Made by a program: the position numbers and the translations under genes. Below, piece by piece: positions 10,442-20,241 of a stretch of DNA of 64,000 nucleotides. This DNA comes from Ectopseudomonas alcaliphila (GTDB taxonomy: Bacteria; Pseudomonadota; Gammaproteobacteria; Pseudomonadales; Pseudomonadaceae). The notes below the pieces were generated by a model, which ran no database searches, was not told the origin of the DNA, and saw nothing but the letters and a program-made list of their open reading frames with translations. The stretch is from the NCBI RefSeq assembly GCF_900101755.1, contig NZ_FNAE01000003.1, positions 462,715-526,714 of the forward strand, given 5' to 3'. Numbering within the stretch: position 1 is the stretch's first letter; every line of letters begins with the position of its first letter.

Positions 10442-13400
10442 TCAGAAATCCCGGCGATAGAACAGGTCGAGCGAACTGGCCAGACCGCTGGCCGCCTCCA
10501 GGTACAGGCGCCGGCTCAGCTCGTAGCGCAGGGCGATGGTGTTGGCCGGCTCGAACACGCCCACGCCGTAACGCAGACTCAGACGCTCGGTGATGTTGCC
10601 GCTGGCCACCACACTGGTGGTCACGCCACTGCCCTCGGTGTCGAGCTGGAAATCCTGAATACCCAGACTGGTGGCCAGGCTGGTGGTGAGCGAACTGCTG
10701 CCGGCCAGACCGAGCGCCAGCGCGGCCTGGCCAAGCATGTTGTTGTCACCCGTGCTTTGCCCCAAAGGCCGGCCCAGCACCAGATAGGACAGCGCCTGTT
10801 CCTGGCTCATGGCCGGCTCGGCGAAGACCGTGGTGCTGGGCTGCTCGGCGCTGCCAGACAAGCGAATGCCGGCCACCACCGTGTCGACCCGGCGAATCGC
10901 CTCTACATCGAGGAACGGCTGGTCGATGGGGCCGGTGAACAGCAGGCGCGCGCGGCGAATGGTCAGGCGCTGGCCGTAGGCACGATAGCGACCATTGACC
11001 AGATCCAGCTCGCCACGAGTATCGAGGTTATCGCCGATATGCACGCGCCCGCGCAGGTCCGCAGTCAGGCCGAAGCCGCTGAAGGCCAGCTTGTCCTGCC
11101 CCACCTCGACATCGACATCCATGGCGATGCCCATGCCCTGCTCGGCCTCCGGTACGTCACGACCGACCACCCGCGCATCAGCGGAAACCTTCACCGTCGA
11201 TGGCGGCAGTTCACGCACGCTGATCAGGCCACGCGGCACGCCAACCTTGCCGCTGACGGCCAGACGCTGGGCACGCAGCTGCAATTGCAGATCGGGCTCG
11301 ACTTCCAGCTCGGCATAGGGCTCGACCTTCACCGGCAAGCGCTGCCCCTGCAACGCAAGATCGCCGCTCAGCCCCTCGGCCCAGGTCAGTTCGCCACGCA
11401 GATTGCCTCGCCCCTGCTCACCGCTGCGCCAGTCGCCGGAGAGCTGCACCCGCTCACCCGCGATCAACGCCTGCAATTGCAGGTTCTCCAGGCTGATCGG
11501 CAGTTCGCTGCCGGACAGCTCACCGCCATCCAGGCGCAGTTGGCCGTTGATCTGTGGCGCCAACAGGTGGCCGGTTATGCTGCCGCTGCCCTGTAGCTTG
11601 CCTTCGAGCTTTTCCGCCATCGGCACGAAAGGACGCAATACGGCCAGATCGAAACCGCTGAGACGAAACTCACCGCTGACCGGCTTGTTCGCAGGGCGCG
11701 GGTCGATCTGTGCCTGCAGAACCAGCTCCCCCAGACGAGCACTGACGAAGCGCAGTTCGCTGTCTACTCGCTGCGGGCGCAGGGTGCTGTCCAGGCGCAG
11801 GCTGTCGTAAGGAAAGTCCAGCCACTGCTCTTCATCCGGCTGACGAATGCGCAGATTGCCACCACCGGCATCGAGTGTGACCCGGCCATTGGGACCGCTG
11901 TCGGGAAGCTCGACCTTGAGCTGACCATCCAGGCGCCCCTGCCAGGCGAAATCCTCGGGCAGCCAGGGCTGCAGGCTGGCCAACGGGAAATTCTCCAGGC
12001 GCCAGTCCAGGCTGGGCAGCGGCATCAGTCGCTGCTGGCCGCCGCACAGACTGGCATCGCCGGATTGCCAGCAATGCGCGCCGAGGTTCAGCCGGCCACT
12101 GGCCAGGCGCTCCAGACTCGCCGCCTGCTGCAACTGCCAATCCTGCCCGCCGCTCTGCACCCGGCCGCTGGCGATACGCCCGCGCCAGTCGCCCTGCTCG
12201 CTGAGGTTGCCGTCCAGTGCCAGCGCCATTTGCAGCAGCGGGCCTTGCAGATCGATGTCCAGCGCCTGCCGGCGTTGATCGCCTCGGCCATCGGCCTGCA
12301 AGCGCCCAAGATAGGTATCGCCGATACGGATGCCGCGCAGATTCAAACCGATGCGCGCCTGCTGGCGGGCATCGAGCGTCGCGTCCAACTGCAGTCGCCG
12401 CAGGCTGGGATCGCCAAAGGCCAGACGCTCACCGCTCAACGCAAGCTGGCCTTGCGGCGCCTGCAAGGTGCCCGCCAGGGACAGCTGGCCTTGCACCTGC
12501 CCTTGCAGACCGGGCCAGAGTTGCCCCAGACGCGGCAAGGCCAGCTCCAGCTGACCACGCAAACGCTGATCCAATGCGCCCTGGCCGCTGACCCGGTTGT
12601 CGCCCAGGCGCACCAGCAATCGCTCGAGCTGCCACTGTTCGCCAGCACCTGCACCCTGTACCTGCAATTGCGCGGGCTGGCCACGCAGACGGCCGTTGAG
12701 GTCGATGTCGGCCTTGGCCTGCAGCGCACCGGCATTGAAGGTGCCTGTAGTGTTCAGCGGCCCGGCCAGGTTACCCGGCATCTCCGCCAACCAGTAACCC
12801 GGGTCGAGGGCGCTGAGCTGCAGCATGGCCTGCCAGTCGATACCTTCGGCAAAACCGACCTTGACCACCCCTTCGGCGCGGCCCTGGCCAGCTATCAATT
12901 GCAATTGCGGCAGACTCACCTGGCCGAGGTCGCCACTGACCGGACTGCTCAGGCTGAAGTCCCCAGCCGGCCCCTGCAATTGCGCCGCGAAGTTACCCAG
13001 GTAATTGCCTGCGCTGTAGCTGACTTCTGCCTGCAGGGTGCGCAACGCCACGGGTGGCGGCTCGTCCATCGGATAGAGGCGCTGCCAGGGGAAGTCCAGC
13101 CAGTCGAGCTGCGCATCGACGCTGAAGGCTTCGCTCCAAGCCAATTTGCCCTCGAGCTGCAGATGCTGCGCTTCGGCCTGGATGCGCAACAGCTCGATAT
13201 CCGCGCCGACGGCATCGACACGCCCACTGAGTTGCAACGGCATCGGTGCCTGCTCGGCTGGCAGATTGGCCGTGCCTTCGATGCGATAGCCGCTGGCCAG
13301 ATCACCTTTGGCCTGCAGTTGCAGCGCCTGCAAGCGCAGGGTTGGCGGCAAGGCGCTGCTGGCCTGGAAGTCGCGACTGGTCAGACGTAGCTCGGCCGGC

Positions 13401-14122
13401 AAGTGCTCGGCCAGCGCCTGCACCCTGCCTTGCAGACGCGCATCGAGATAACCGCTGCTGTCGGCGTCGAGTTCAAGGCTACCCTGCAGTTCACCGCCGA
13501 TCTGCAACGCCACCTGCCAGGGTTTGCCATCGACCTCCGGCAACTGCAGACGCCCGCTCAATGCCAGCGGCCAATTGCCCTGTGGCGTCAGCCGACCGCT
13601 GGCATCCAGGCGCAAGTCATCACGCTGCACGGCCAGCCGCTGCAGGTCGACGCCCTGTTCGTTCCAGCTGGCAATCAGTTCGAGATCGCTCAGTTGCGCC
13701 TGGCCATCCAGACGCAGTTCGCCCAGCTGGATATCGCCCAGCTGCAAGCGCAGCGGCAGATTGAGGTTTGGCAGGCTGAGCGGCTCGCTGCTCGTCTCGC
13801 CGCCTGGCGGCAGGTTCAGCGCGGCCCGCTGCAGATGCAGGCGATCGATACACAGCGTCAGGCGCAGCAGGCAGGACGGCGACCAGGCCATGTCCAGCTG
13901 CTGCAACTCGACACGCATCTCGTCCTGCTGCCAGATCAGCGCATCGACCTGCCAGGCACCGCCAAGACGCCCTTCGAAGTTGTCGACTTGCAGACCTGGC
14001 ACCTGCGCCAGCAACCAGCGGCTGCCACCTTGGGTACCGAGCAGCGTCCACAACACGGCGACGACCGACAGCAGCAGACAGAGCAGCCCGACAGCCACCC
14101 CTTTCAGCAGGCGCCGGGTCAT
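10442..14122 (-). CDS. tamB: Translocation and assembly module protein TamB
   Basis: 1226-residue TamB/YtfN (DUF490) protein, the inner-membrane-anchored partner of TamA in outer-membrane protein insertion and phospholipid transport across the periplasm. One N-terminal anchor (about 8-28, VAVGLLCLLLSVVAVLWTLL) is followed by a long repetitive beta-rich region full of L.Q.Q and LDG/LSG strands, consistent with the hydrophobic beta-taco groove. The conserved C-terminal domain covers roughly the last 330 residues and ends with the aromatic terminus DLFYRRDF. The start overlaps the tamA stop by 4 bases. Confidence 0.95.
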   Translation of the reverse strand: MTRRLLKGVAVGLLCLLLSVVAVLWTLLGTQGGSRWLLAQVPGLQVDNFEGRLGGAWQVDALIWQQDEMRVELQQLDMAWSPSCLLRLTLCIDRLHLQRAALNLPPGGETSSEPLSLPNLNLPLRLQLGDIQLGELRLDGQAQLSDLELIASWNEQGVDLQRLAVQRDDLRLDASGRLTPQGNWPLALSGRLQLPEVDGKPWQVALQIGGELQGSLELDADSSGYLDARLQGRVQALAEHLPAELRLTSRDFQASSALPPTLRLQALQLQAKGDLASGYRIEGTANLPAEQAPMPLQLSGRVDAVGADIELLRIQAEAQHLQLEGKLAWSEAFSVDAQLDWLDFPWQRLYPMDEPPPVALRTLQAEVSYSAGNYLGNFAAQLQGPAGDFSLSSPVSGDLGQVSLPQLQLIAGQGRAEGVVKVGFAEGIDWQAMLQLSALDPGYWLAEMPGNLAGPLNTTGTFNAGALQAKADIDLNGRLRGQPAQLQVQGAGAGEQWQLERLLVRLGDNRVSGQGALDQRLRGQLELALPRLGQLWPGLQGQVQGQLSLAGTLQAPQGQLALSGERLAFGDPSLRRLQLDATLDARQQARIGLNLRGIRIGDTYLGRLQADGRGDQRRQALDIDLQGPLLQMALALDGNLSEQGDWRGRIASGRVQSGGQDWQLQQAASLERLASGRLNLGAHCWQSGDASLCGGQQRLMPLPSLDWRLENFPLASLQPWLPEDFAWQGRLDGQLKVELPDSGPNGRVTLDAGGGNLRIRQPDEEQWLDFPYDSLRLDSTLRPQRVDSELRFVSARLGELVLQAQIDPRPANKPVSGEFRLSGFDLAVLRPFVPMAEKLEGKLQGSGSITGHLLAPQINGQLRLDGGELSGSELPISLENLQLQALIAGERVQLSGDWRSGEQGRGNLRGELTWAEGLSGDLALQGQRLPVKVEPYAELEVEPDLQLQLRAQRLAVSGKVGVPRGLISVRELPPSTVKVSADARVVGRDVPEAEQGMGIAMDVDVEVGQDKLAFSGFGLTADLRGRVHIGDNLDTRGELDLVNGRYRAYGQRLTIRRARLLFTGPIDQPFLDVEAIRRVDTVVAGIRLSGSAEQPSTTVFAEPAMSQEQALSYLVLGRPLGQSTGDNNMLGQAALALGLAGSSSLTTSLATSLGIQDFQLDTEGSGVTTSVVASGNITERLSLRYGVGVFEPANTIALRYELSRRLYLEAASGLASSLDLFYRRDF

Positions 14123-15846
14123 AGCTCAGGCCCCATGGAGAAATGCAGGCGTACGCCGCCGTCGTCATCCAGCGCGTGGGCCAGGTCCAGACGCAGCGGG
14201 CCGACCGGCGACACCCAGCGCACGCCGAAGCCGACCCCGGTCTTGAGGGTGGGAAAGTCTAGCGAGTTGAACGAATTGCCCTGGTCGACGAAGGTCGCCA
14301 GACGCCACTTGTCGGTGAGGCTGTACTGGTACTCGGCGCTGGCGGCGAACAGATAGCGGCCACCGACCTTGTCGCCTCGATTGTTCTCCGGCGACAGGCT
14401 CTGGTAGTCGTAGCCACGCACGCTCTGATCGCCACCGGCGAAGAAACGCAGCGACGGCGGCACGGCAGAAAAACCATTGGTTTCGGTACCGCCGAACTGC
14501 ACCCGCCCGAGCAGACGGTGATTGTCGAATACCGTGGTCAAACCTTTGAGCATGACGTTGCCATGCAACACATTGGCATCGGATAGCACACCATCGACTG
14601 CGCCGCTCAAGTCGAACTGCACGCGATAGCCCTGGTTCGGGTCGAGGCGATTGTCGCTGCGCAACAGCGAGTAGCTGACGCCCGGCATGAGCAAGGTGCT
14701 CAAGCCGGAATCATCCCCCAGGCGATATTCCTCACGCTGCCATTTCACCGACAGCACGCGCTGCCAACCGCCGGAACGCCGACTGTGCCACTCCGGGCCG
14801 AGGGTAAGCAGACGGCTGAGGCTGTCCTTGCTGGCCAACTCCTCATACTGATAGCCGCCCGCCAGGCGCAGCTTGTCGGTCAGCGGCGGATCGCCGGGAA
14901 TGTCGTACCACAGACCGACGCTCTGCCGCGGCGCGGACAATTCGGTTTCCACCCCGTAGCTGTGCCCCTGCGGATTGCGCCAGTGGCGCGTCCAGTTGGC
15001 GCGCAGGCGTGGTCCGACGTCGGTGGAAAAGCCTACTCCCAGGCCCATGCTGCGCGGCTCACGCACCTGCAGCGCGACCGCGACGGGAATGCGCAACTGG
15101 TCAGCCTGGGTGGGAATGGCATCGACCCGCACCGACTCGAAATAGCCGCTCGACTGCAGCGCCTGGTATAGCTCGGCGATCAACTCGGAATCGTAGGGCG
15201 TGTCCGGGTCGAACGGCACCATGCGCAACAGCAGCTCTTCATCGAACGGGAAATCGCCGCTGAACGCGATATCACCCAGGCTGTAGCGCGGCCCGCTGAC
15301 GAACACCAACTCGATGTCGGCCACCCCCGCGGGCGGATCGATTTCCAGGCTCTGCCGGGAGAATCGACCGTCGAAGAAGCCGTAGCGCGAGGCCTGATTC
15401 TGGATCAGCCGCTTGGCGTCCTCATAGCGCCCATGGTTGAGCACCGAGCCTGGCTGCATACGGCCGGCAGTGGGTACGCGAAAGGCAGACAGCTCGCTGG
15501 CAGGTCCTTCGATTCGAATGTCGACGTTGCGCAGGCGAATGCGCTCGCCGGGCTCGACCTCGAGCACCAAGCGTGGGGTTTCGCCCTCTTCGATACGGCT
15601 ACGAATGCGCGCCTGATAATAACCCAGGGCCTGAGCCGCCTTGTCGGCCTCGCTCTCGGCGATACGCCGCAAACGCCGCAACGACTGCGCGTCGCGCCCA
15701 TCGAGGCTGCCGACATAACCTTCGATATTGGCCTTGAGGGCCGAATTGCTCGGGGTGATTCGTACGTCGAGTTCGCTCGCTGCGAAGGCGCCCGTACTGA
15801 TCAGCAGCAACGCCAGGCTGCGCTGAAGATGTCCATATACGCTCAT
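14119..15846 (-). CDS. tamA: Outer-membrane assembly factor TamA (Omp85 family)
   Basis: 575 residues from ATG 15846. Signal peptide QRSLALLLISTGAFAA, three POTRA-like domains in the first 270 residues, and a 16-strand Omp85 barrel at the C-terminus. The lid-loop motif is present in FAGGDQSVRGYDYQSLSP, and the last strand ends GGVRLHFSMGPEL. TamA receives substrates from TamB and inserts them into the outer membrane. A GTG at 15864 in the same frame would add six residues; ATG was preferred because it gives a normal signal peptide. The tamA-tamB overlap (ATGA) shows coupling. Confidence 0.94.
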   Translation of the reverse strand: MSVYGHLQRSLALLLISTGAFAASELDVRITPSNSALKANIEGYVGSLDGRDAQSLRRLRRIAESEADKAAQALGYYQARIRSRIEEGETPRLVLEVEPGERIRLRNVDIRIEGPASELSAFRVPTAGRMQPGSVLNHGRYEDAKRLIQNQASRYGFFDGRFSRQSLEIDPPAGVADIELVFVSGPRYSLGDIAFSGDFPFDEELLLRMVPFDPDTPYDSELIAELYQALQSSGYFESVRVDAIPTQADQLRIPVAVALQVREPRSMGLGVGFSTDVGPRLRANWTRHWRNPQGHSYGVETELSAPRQSVGLWYDIPGDPPLTDKLRLAGGYQYEELASKDSLSRLLTLGPEWHSRRSGGWQRVLSVKWQREEYRLGDDSGLSTLLMPGVSYSLLRSDNRLDPNQGYRVQFDLSGAVDGVLSDANVLHGNVMLKGLTTVFDNHRLLGRVQFGGTETNGFSAVPPSLRFFAGGDQSVRGYDYQSLSPENNRGDKVGGRYLFAASAEYQYSLTDKWRLATFVDQGNSFNSLDFPTLKTGVGFGVRWVSPVGPLRLDLAHALDDDGGVRLHFSMGPEL

Positions 15847-15914
15847 GGCGAAGGATGCTACCACGGAGCAGAGCCCATGCCAGAGCCGTTACATTTGCTC
15901 CAGACAGCCGGAGT

Positions 15915-16559
15915 TCAGGCACTGGCTCTGACCACCGGTTGCGGGTTGGGATGAAAGAACACGTGCTCGACCACAGGGCCTATGGCCAGCTCGCCGATTT
16001 GCTCGTAGCCCTGGCGCCGGTAGAAATCCAGATAGCGAGCATTGCCGGTGTCCAGCACCACGCCTTGCGAGCCGCTGTCCTGGGCACACCAGTCATGCAG
16101 CGCCTCGAGCAACTGCTCGCCACGATGCTGCCCCTGAAATTCGGGGTGAATGCCCAGCAGCGGCAACACGTGGTAGGGGCCAGGCGGCAGGCTGCTGAGC
16201 ACCGCATCGTGGTATTCGAGATAGCGCTTGGTGCAGCTGAAACCGGTGCTCAGCAGCATGCGCAGCCGCCAACCCCAGCTTTCGGTGATATCCAGGCGGC
16301 GCTGCGGTGGCGCGATCAGTGCTGCGCCGATCAGCCGGTCGTCAATCAACAGGCCGATGGCCGGCTGGTCTTCGGCGAAGTGCTGCTGCACCAGTTCGCG
16401 AACCGTAGCGCGTACGCGCTGGTCGAACCCCGGTCGCTCCGCTTCGAACAGGTAAGCGAAGGTCGGCTCGTGACGATAGGCATGGTAGAGCAGCGAACGG
16501 ACCTCGCGAGCGTAACCGCCATCGAGCATGCGCACTTCTGCTGGAGCGTTGTTGGGCAT
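15915..16559 (-). CDS. GNAT-family N-acetyltransferase
   Basis: 214 residues with a GNAT fold. The acetyl-CoA loop is visible as [17 protein letters not shown] (about residues 138-154), followed by the beta5-alpha4 segment [22 protein letters not shown]. Related proteins acetylate small amines or antibiotics, but the substrate is not recognisable. It stands alone between tamA (same strand, 68 bases away) and xthA (divergent). Confidence 0.82.
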   Translation of the reverse strand: MPNNAPAEVRMLDGGYAREVRSLLYHAYRHEPTFAYLFEAERPGFDQRVRATVRELVQQHFAEDQPAIGLLIDDRLIGAALIAPPQRRLDITESWGWRLRMLLSTGFSCTKRYLEYHDAVLSSLPPGPYHVLPLLGIHPEFQGQHRGEQLLEALHDWCAQDSGSQGVVLDTGNARYLDFYRRQGYEQIGELAIGPVVEHVFFHPNPQPVVRASA

Positions 16560-16696
16560 GGCAGACCTCTGTTGTTATAGGTTATGGGTCAGGTGGGGTT
16601 ACAGCCAACTTAGCACCACCGCTCGACAGCCGCCAGGCGCTGGCCGCCAGCGCCGAGGATCGGCTAGCATCGCCTTTTGCCCAGGACCCGCTGCCC

Positions 16697-17509
16697 ATGA
16701 AAATCGTCTCCTTCAATATCAATGGCCTGCGTGCGCGCCCTCATCAGCTGCAAGCCCTGATCGAGAAACACCAGCCGGACGTGATCGGCCTGCAGGAAAC
16801 CAAGGTGGCCGATGAGCAGTTCCCCGAGGCAGAGATCCGCCAGCTCGGCTACCACGTGCATTACCACGGGCAGAAAGGCCACTACGGCGTCGCCCTGCTT
16901 TCGCGCCAGGAGCCGCTGAGCCTGCACAAGGGTTTTCCCGGCGATGGAGAAGACTCCCAACGCCGCTTCATCTACGGCACCTTCGCCGATGCCAATGGCA
17001 ACCCGGTCACTGTCATGAACGGCTATTTCCCGCAGGGCGAAAGCCGTGATCACCCGGTGAAGTTCCCGGCCAAGCAGCGTTTCTACGCCGACCTGCAGCA
17101 ACTGCTGGTGCAGCACTTCGATCCGCAGCAGGCGCTGGTGGTGATGGGCGATATCAACATCAGCCCGGAAGATTGCGACATCGGCATCGGCGAGCCCAAT
17201 CGCCTGCGCTGGCTGAAAACCGGCAAGTGCAGCTTCCTGCCGGAAGAACGCGAGTGGCTGGCGACCCTCAAGAGCTGGGGCCTGGTGGACAGCTTCCGCC
17301 ACCTCAACCCCGAGGTGAATGACCGCTTCAGCTGGTTCGACTACCGCAGTCGCGGTTTCGAGGACGACCCCAAGCGCGGCCTGCGCATCGACGTGATCCT
17401 CGCCAGCCAGCCGCTACAAGCGCGCTTCAAGGATGCCGGCATCGACTACGACCTGCGCGGCATGGAAAAGCCGTCCGATCATGCGCCGATCTGGCTGGAA
17501 CTGGCGTGA
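16697..17509 (+). CDS. xthA: Exodeoxyribonuclease III
   Basis: 270 residues, the standard size for ExoIII, the Mg-dependent AP endonuclease and 3'-5' exonuclease of base-excision repair. Family motifs occur in order: [13 protein letters not shown] at the N-terminus, LQETKV (metal-binding Glu), [22 protein letters not shown] (catalytic Asp and Asn), and the C-terminal RIDVILAS and [10 protein letters not shown] with the catalytic Asp-His. The ATG follows a non-coding stretch and is close to the family N-terminus. Confidence 0.96.
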   Translation: MKIVSFNINGLRARPHQLQALIEKHQPDVIGLQETKVADEQFPEAEIRQLGYHVHYHGQKGHYGVALLSRQEPLSLHKGFPGDGEDSQRRFIYGTFADANGNPVTVMNGYFPQGESRDHPVKFPAKQRFYADLQQLLVQHFDPQQALVVMGDINISPEDCDIGIGEPNRLRWLKTGKCSFLPEEREWLATLKSWGLVDSFRHLNPEVNDRFSWFDYRSRGFEDDPKRGLRIDVILASQPLQARFKDAGIDYDLRGMEKPSDHAPIWLELA

Positions 17510-17514
17510 GACTG

Positions 17515-17537
17515 GGGCGCGCGCAGAAAGCGCGCCC
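17515..17537 (+). terminator. GC-rich hairpin after xthA
   Basis: Stem GGGCGCGC / GCGCGCCC (17515-17522 with 17530-17537), loop of 7, starting 6 bases after the xthA stop. There is no T-run, so termination efficiency is uncertain. Confidence 0.45.
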
Positions 17538-17610
17538 TGTAACATGACTGCAACTCGACTGACTTAATCTGCGCGGCACTTTCTCCCACCCACTAGAAGG
17601 TGCCTGCCGC

Positions 17611-18993
17611 ATGCCGCGCGCCCTGCCTGCCGTCGACCGCGACCTCTGGGGTCGTACTCTGTCCCTGCTGCTGATCGGTTTCATCTGCTACGCCCTGCCA
17701 CTTTCCGTCCTCGCCGCACTACCAGCCTCCGAGGGCAACCGACCGGTACTGCGCATCCAGGGCTCCAACACCATTGGTGCCAAACTCGGCCCGGAGCTGG
17801 TCAAGGGGCTGTTCGAAGCTCAAGGCCTGCACGATATCCACAGTGAAAACGGCGCCCGGGAAAACGAGCAGCGCCTGCTCGCGCGCCGGGCCGACGGCCG
17901 CCTGGTGATCGTCGAAGTTGCCGCCCACGGTTCGGGTACCGGCTTTACCTCGCTCAAGGATGGCAGCGCCGACCTGGCCGCCTCGTCGCGACCGATCAAG
18001 GATGGCGAAGCCGCGACCCTGGCGCCCCTTGGCGACCTGCGCAGCCCACAGAGCGAACAGGTCATCGCCATCGACGGCCTGGCGATCATCGTCCATCCAT
18101 CGAACCCGATTGGGACGCTGAGTGTCGAGCAGATCGCGCAGCTGTTTTCCGGCGATATCGACGACTGGGCAGCACTGGGCGGCAAACCCGGCAAGGTTCG
18201 CCCCTATGCGCGCGATGACAATTCCGGCACCTACGACACCTTCAAGGAACTGGTGCTGGCTCCGGGCGGGCACACACTCGCCGCCGGCGCGCAACGCTTC
18301 GAATCCAGCACCCAGCTGTCCGACTCGGTCAGCAGCGATCCCAATGGCATCGGCTTCATTGGCCTGCCCTACGTCCGTCAGGCCAAGGCTGTCGCCGTCG
18401 CGGCTGGCAATTCTCAGCCGATGCCGCCGAGCACCACACTGATCGCCACCGAGGATTACCCTCTGGCCCGCCGCCTGTTTCTTTACAACGACCCGCAACT
18501 GGCCAATCCCTGGGTGCGCGCGCTGATCGACTTCGCCCACAGCCCACGCGGCCAGGCCATCGTCGACAACAGCGGGTTCATCGCCCAGACCGTCCAGGCG
18601 GTCAAGGTCGCCGCGGATGCGCAGATGCCAGCGGAATACCAGCAACTGGCCCAGCAGGCGCAGCGCCTGTCGGTGAACTTCCGCTTCCAGGAAGGTAGCG
18701 CAACGCTGGATAACAAGGCCCACCGCGATCTGCAGCGAGTGCTGGACTATCTCAAGCAGCACGACAAGCTGCAGGACAAGGTGGTGCTGGTAGGCTTCGG
18801 CGACCCGAAGAGCGACCCTGAGCGCGCCGAACTGCTGTCGAAACTGCGCGCCATGGCCGTGCGCCGCGAGCTGGCCAAACAGGGCGTACTGTTTCGTGAA
18901 ATCACCGGCATGGGCAGTGAGCTGCCGGTGGCGGCGAATGACCGGGACAACGGCCGCATTCGCAATCGCCGCGTCGAAATCTGGGTCTACTGA
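17611..18993 (+). CDS. Phosphate-binding-type periplasmic protein fused to an OmpA domain
   Basis: 460 residues. An N-terminal hydrophobic segment (about 14-36, ending VLAALPAS) should be a signal peptide. Residues 45-330 form a PstS-like binding domain: LRIQGSNTIGAKLGP, SSRPIKDGEA, ARDDNSGTYDTFKEL and SDSVSSDPNGIGFIGLPYV. The C-terminal 110 residues are an OmpA/MotB peptidoglycan-binding domain (FRFQEGSATLDNKAHRDLQRVLDYL ... NRRVEIWVY). It probably binds a phosphate-like anion in the periplasm while tethered to the cell wall. The ATG has AAGGTG upstream. No pst transporter genes are near; terC follows after 160 bases of structured leader. Confidence 0.85.
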   Translation: MPRALPAVDRDLWGRTLSLLLIGFICYALPLSVLAALPASEGNRPVLRIQGSNTIGAKLGPELVKGLFEAQGLHDIHSENGARENEQRLLARRADGRLVIVEVAAHGSGTGFTSLKDGSADLAASSRPIKDGEAATLAPLGDLRSPQSEQVIAIDGLAIIVHPSNPIGTLSVEQIAQLFSGDIDDWAALGGKPGKVRPYARDDNSGTYDTFKELVLAPGGHTLAAGAQRFESSTQLSDSVSSDPNGIGFIGLPYVRQAKAVAVAAGNSQPMPPSTTLIATEDYPLARRLFLYNDPQLANPWVRALIDFAHSPRGQAIVDNSGFIAQTVQAVKVAADAQMPAEYQQLAQQAQRLSVNFRFQEGSATLDNKAHRDLQRVLDYLKQHDKLQDKVVLVGFGDPKSDPERAELLSKLRAMAVRRELAKQGVLFREITGMGSELPVAANDRDNGRIRNRRVEIWVY

Positions 18994-19014
18994 CGCCGGA
19001 AAATATTTCTCGTC

Positions 19015-19152
19015 AGGGGGCTTGGCAGTCTATCCACTCGGCGTTAGCCTTTGCATCGCGTGACGCCGGGCCCCTCTGGCGGTGAGCTTTCTCACCGTGA
19101 TGTCGGAGTCACTGAGTCGATTTCTTTCAACTCAGGCAGACATTAGGGAGGG
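19015..19152 (+). promoter_or_regulatory. Structured 5' leader of terC, possible metal-sensing riboswitch
   Basis: The 160 bases before terC fold into several clear helices. AGGGGC pairs with GCCCCT (about 19015-19021 with 19070-19075) around GGCGT/ACGCC (19040-19044 with 19063-19067). A tight hairpin CGGTGAG-CTTT-CTCACCG spans 19080-19097. A two-tier stem joins GATGTC (19099-19104) to GACATT (19139-19144) and contains CTGAGT/ACTCAG. The Shine-Dalgarno AGGGAGGG follows directly. TerC/Alx genes in many bacteria are controlled by the yybP-ykoY manganese riboswitch; I could not match its consensus with confidence, so the class is a guess. Confidence 0.4.
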
Positions 19153-19155
19153 CTC

Positions 19156-20148
19156 ATGGACGCTCTACTTGCCTTTTTGACATCCCCCATCTTCGGTACC
19201 CCCGGCTGGTTCTGGCTGGCCTTTCTGGTACTGATCATCACCCTGCTGGTACTCGACCTCGGCGTGCTGCATCGCGATCAGCATGAAATCGAGATGCGCG
19301 AGAGCCTGCTGCTGTATTCCGGCTATTTCAGCGTCGGCGTCGCCTTCGGCGGCTGGATCTGGTGGCAGCTCGGCGGCACCAAGGCGATGGAGTACTACAC
19401 CGGTTTCCTGGTAGAGCAATCGCTGTCGATGGACAACGTCTTCGTCATGGCGATGATCCTCGGCTACTTCAACATCCCGCGTAAGTACCAGCATCGCGTG
19501 CTGTTCTGGGGCATTCTCGGGGTGATCGTGCTGCGCGCGATCATGATCGGCCTGGGCACGGCTCTGGTGCAGCAGTTCGACTGGATTCTCTACCTCTTCG
19601 GCGCCTTCCTGCTGTTCAGCGGCATCAAGATGCTGCGCAGTGGCGGTAATGAGGAGTCACACCCGGACCTGGCGCAGAATCCGGTGATTCGCTTCGTGCG
19701 CAAGCACATTCGCGTCACGGACGAGCTGCACGAAGGCAAGTTCCTGGTCCGCCTGAAGGATCAGGTCAGCGGCAAGCCGCTGCTGTATGCCACCCCGTTG
19801 CTGCTGGCGCTGGTGCTGATCGAGCTGGCCGACCTGGTGTTCGCCGTCGATAGCGTGCCGGCCGTGCTGGCCATCTCGCAGGACCCGTTCATCGTCTACA
19901 CCTCGAACATCTTCGCGATTCTCGGCCTGCGGGCGCTGTATTTCGCCCTGGCCGCACTGATGCACCGCTTCATCTACCTGAAGTACGCCCTGGCGCTGGT
20001 GCTGATGTATATCGGTGGCAAGATCTTCCTGCACGACCTGGTCAAGGTTCCCGCCCTCCTCTCGCTTGGCGTCACCCTGGGGCTGCTGGCAGGCGGGGTG
20101 ATTCTGTCGCTGCTCCATACCCGCGACCGGCGAGCCCCGGAACACTGA
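19156..20148 (+). CDS. TerC/Alx-family integral membrane protein
   Basis: 330 residues with about nine membrane segments. TerC-family signatures are visible: FLVEQSLSMDNVFVMAMI near residue 95, with the acidic residue in a membrane helix, and ELADLVFAVDSVPAVLAISQDPFIVYTSNIFAILGLRALYF near 220. Members such as E. coli Alx export manganese or are linked to tellurite and alkaline stress; recent work ties the family to metal loading of exported proteins. AGGGAGGG lies 5 bases before the ATG. The preceding leader looks structured, which fits metal control, but this is inferred. Tail HTRDRRAPEH is cytoplasmic and basic. Confidence 0.88.
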   Translation: MDALLAFLTSPIFGTPGWFWLAFLVLIITLLVLDLGVLHRDQHEIEMRESLLLYSGYFSVGVAFGGWIWWQLGGTKAMEYYTGFLVEQSLSMDNVFVMAMILGYFNIPRKYQHRVLFWGILGVIVLRAIMIGLGTALVQQFDWILYLFGAFLLFSGIKMLRSGGNEESHPDLAQNPVIRFVRKHIRVTDELHEGKFLVRLKDQVSGKPLLYATPLLLALVLIELADLVFAVDSVPAVLAISQDPFIVYTSNIFAILGLRALYFALAALMHRFIYLKYALALVLMYIGGKIFLHDLVKVPALLSLGVTLGLLAGGVILSLLHTRDRRAPEH

Positions 20149-20194
20149 AACGGCGGTGCCGGAGCTGATCGAGCGTCAGAGTCGACGGCTCATG

Positions 20195-20228
20195 AACAAA
20201 GAGGCCCGCAGATGCGGGCCTCTTTGTT
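20195..20228. terminator. Bidirectional terminator between terC and the acyl-CoA dehydrogenase
   Basis: Perfect 16-bp arms AACAAAGAGGCCCGCA (20195-20210) and its complement (20213-20228), with A- and T-rich ends on both sides giving a T-run for either strand. Confidence 0.88.
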
Positions 20229-20241
20229 TTCAGTTGCGGGC

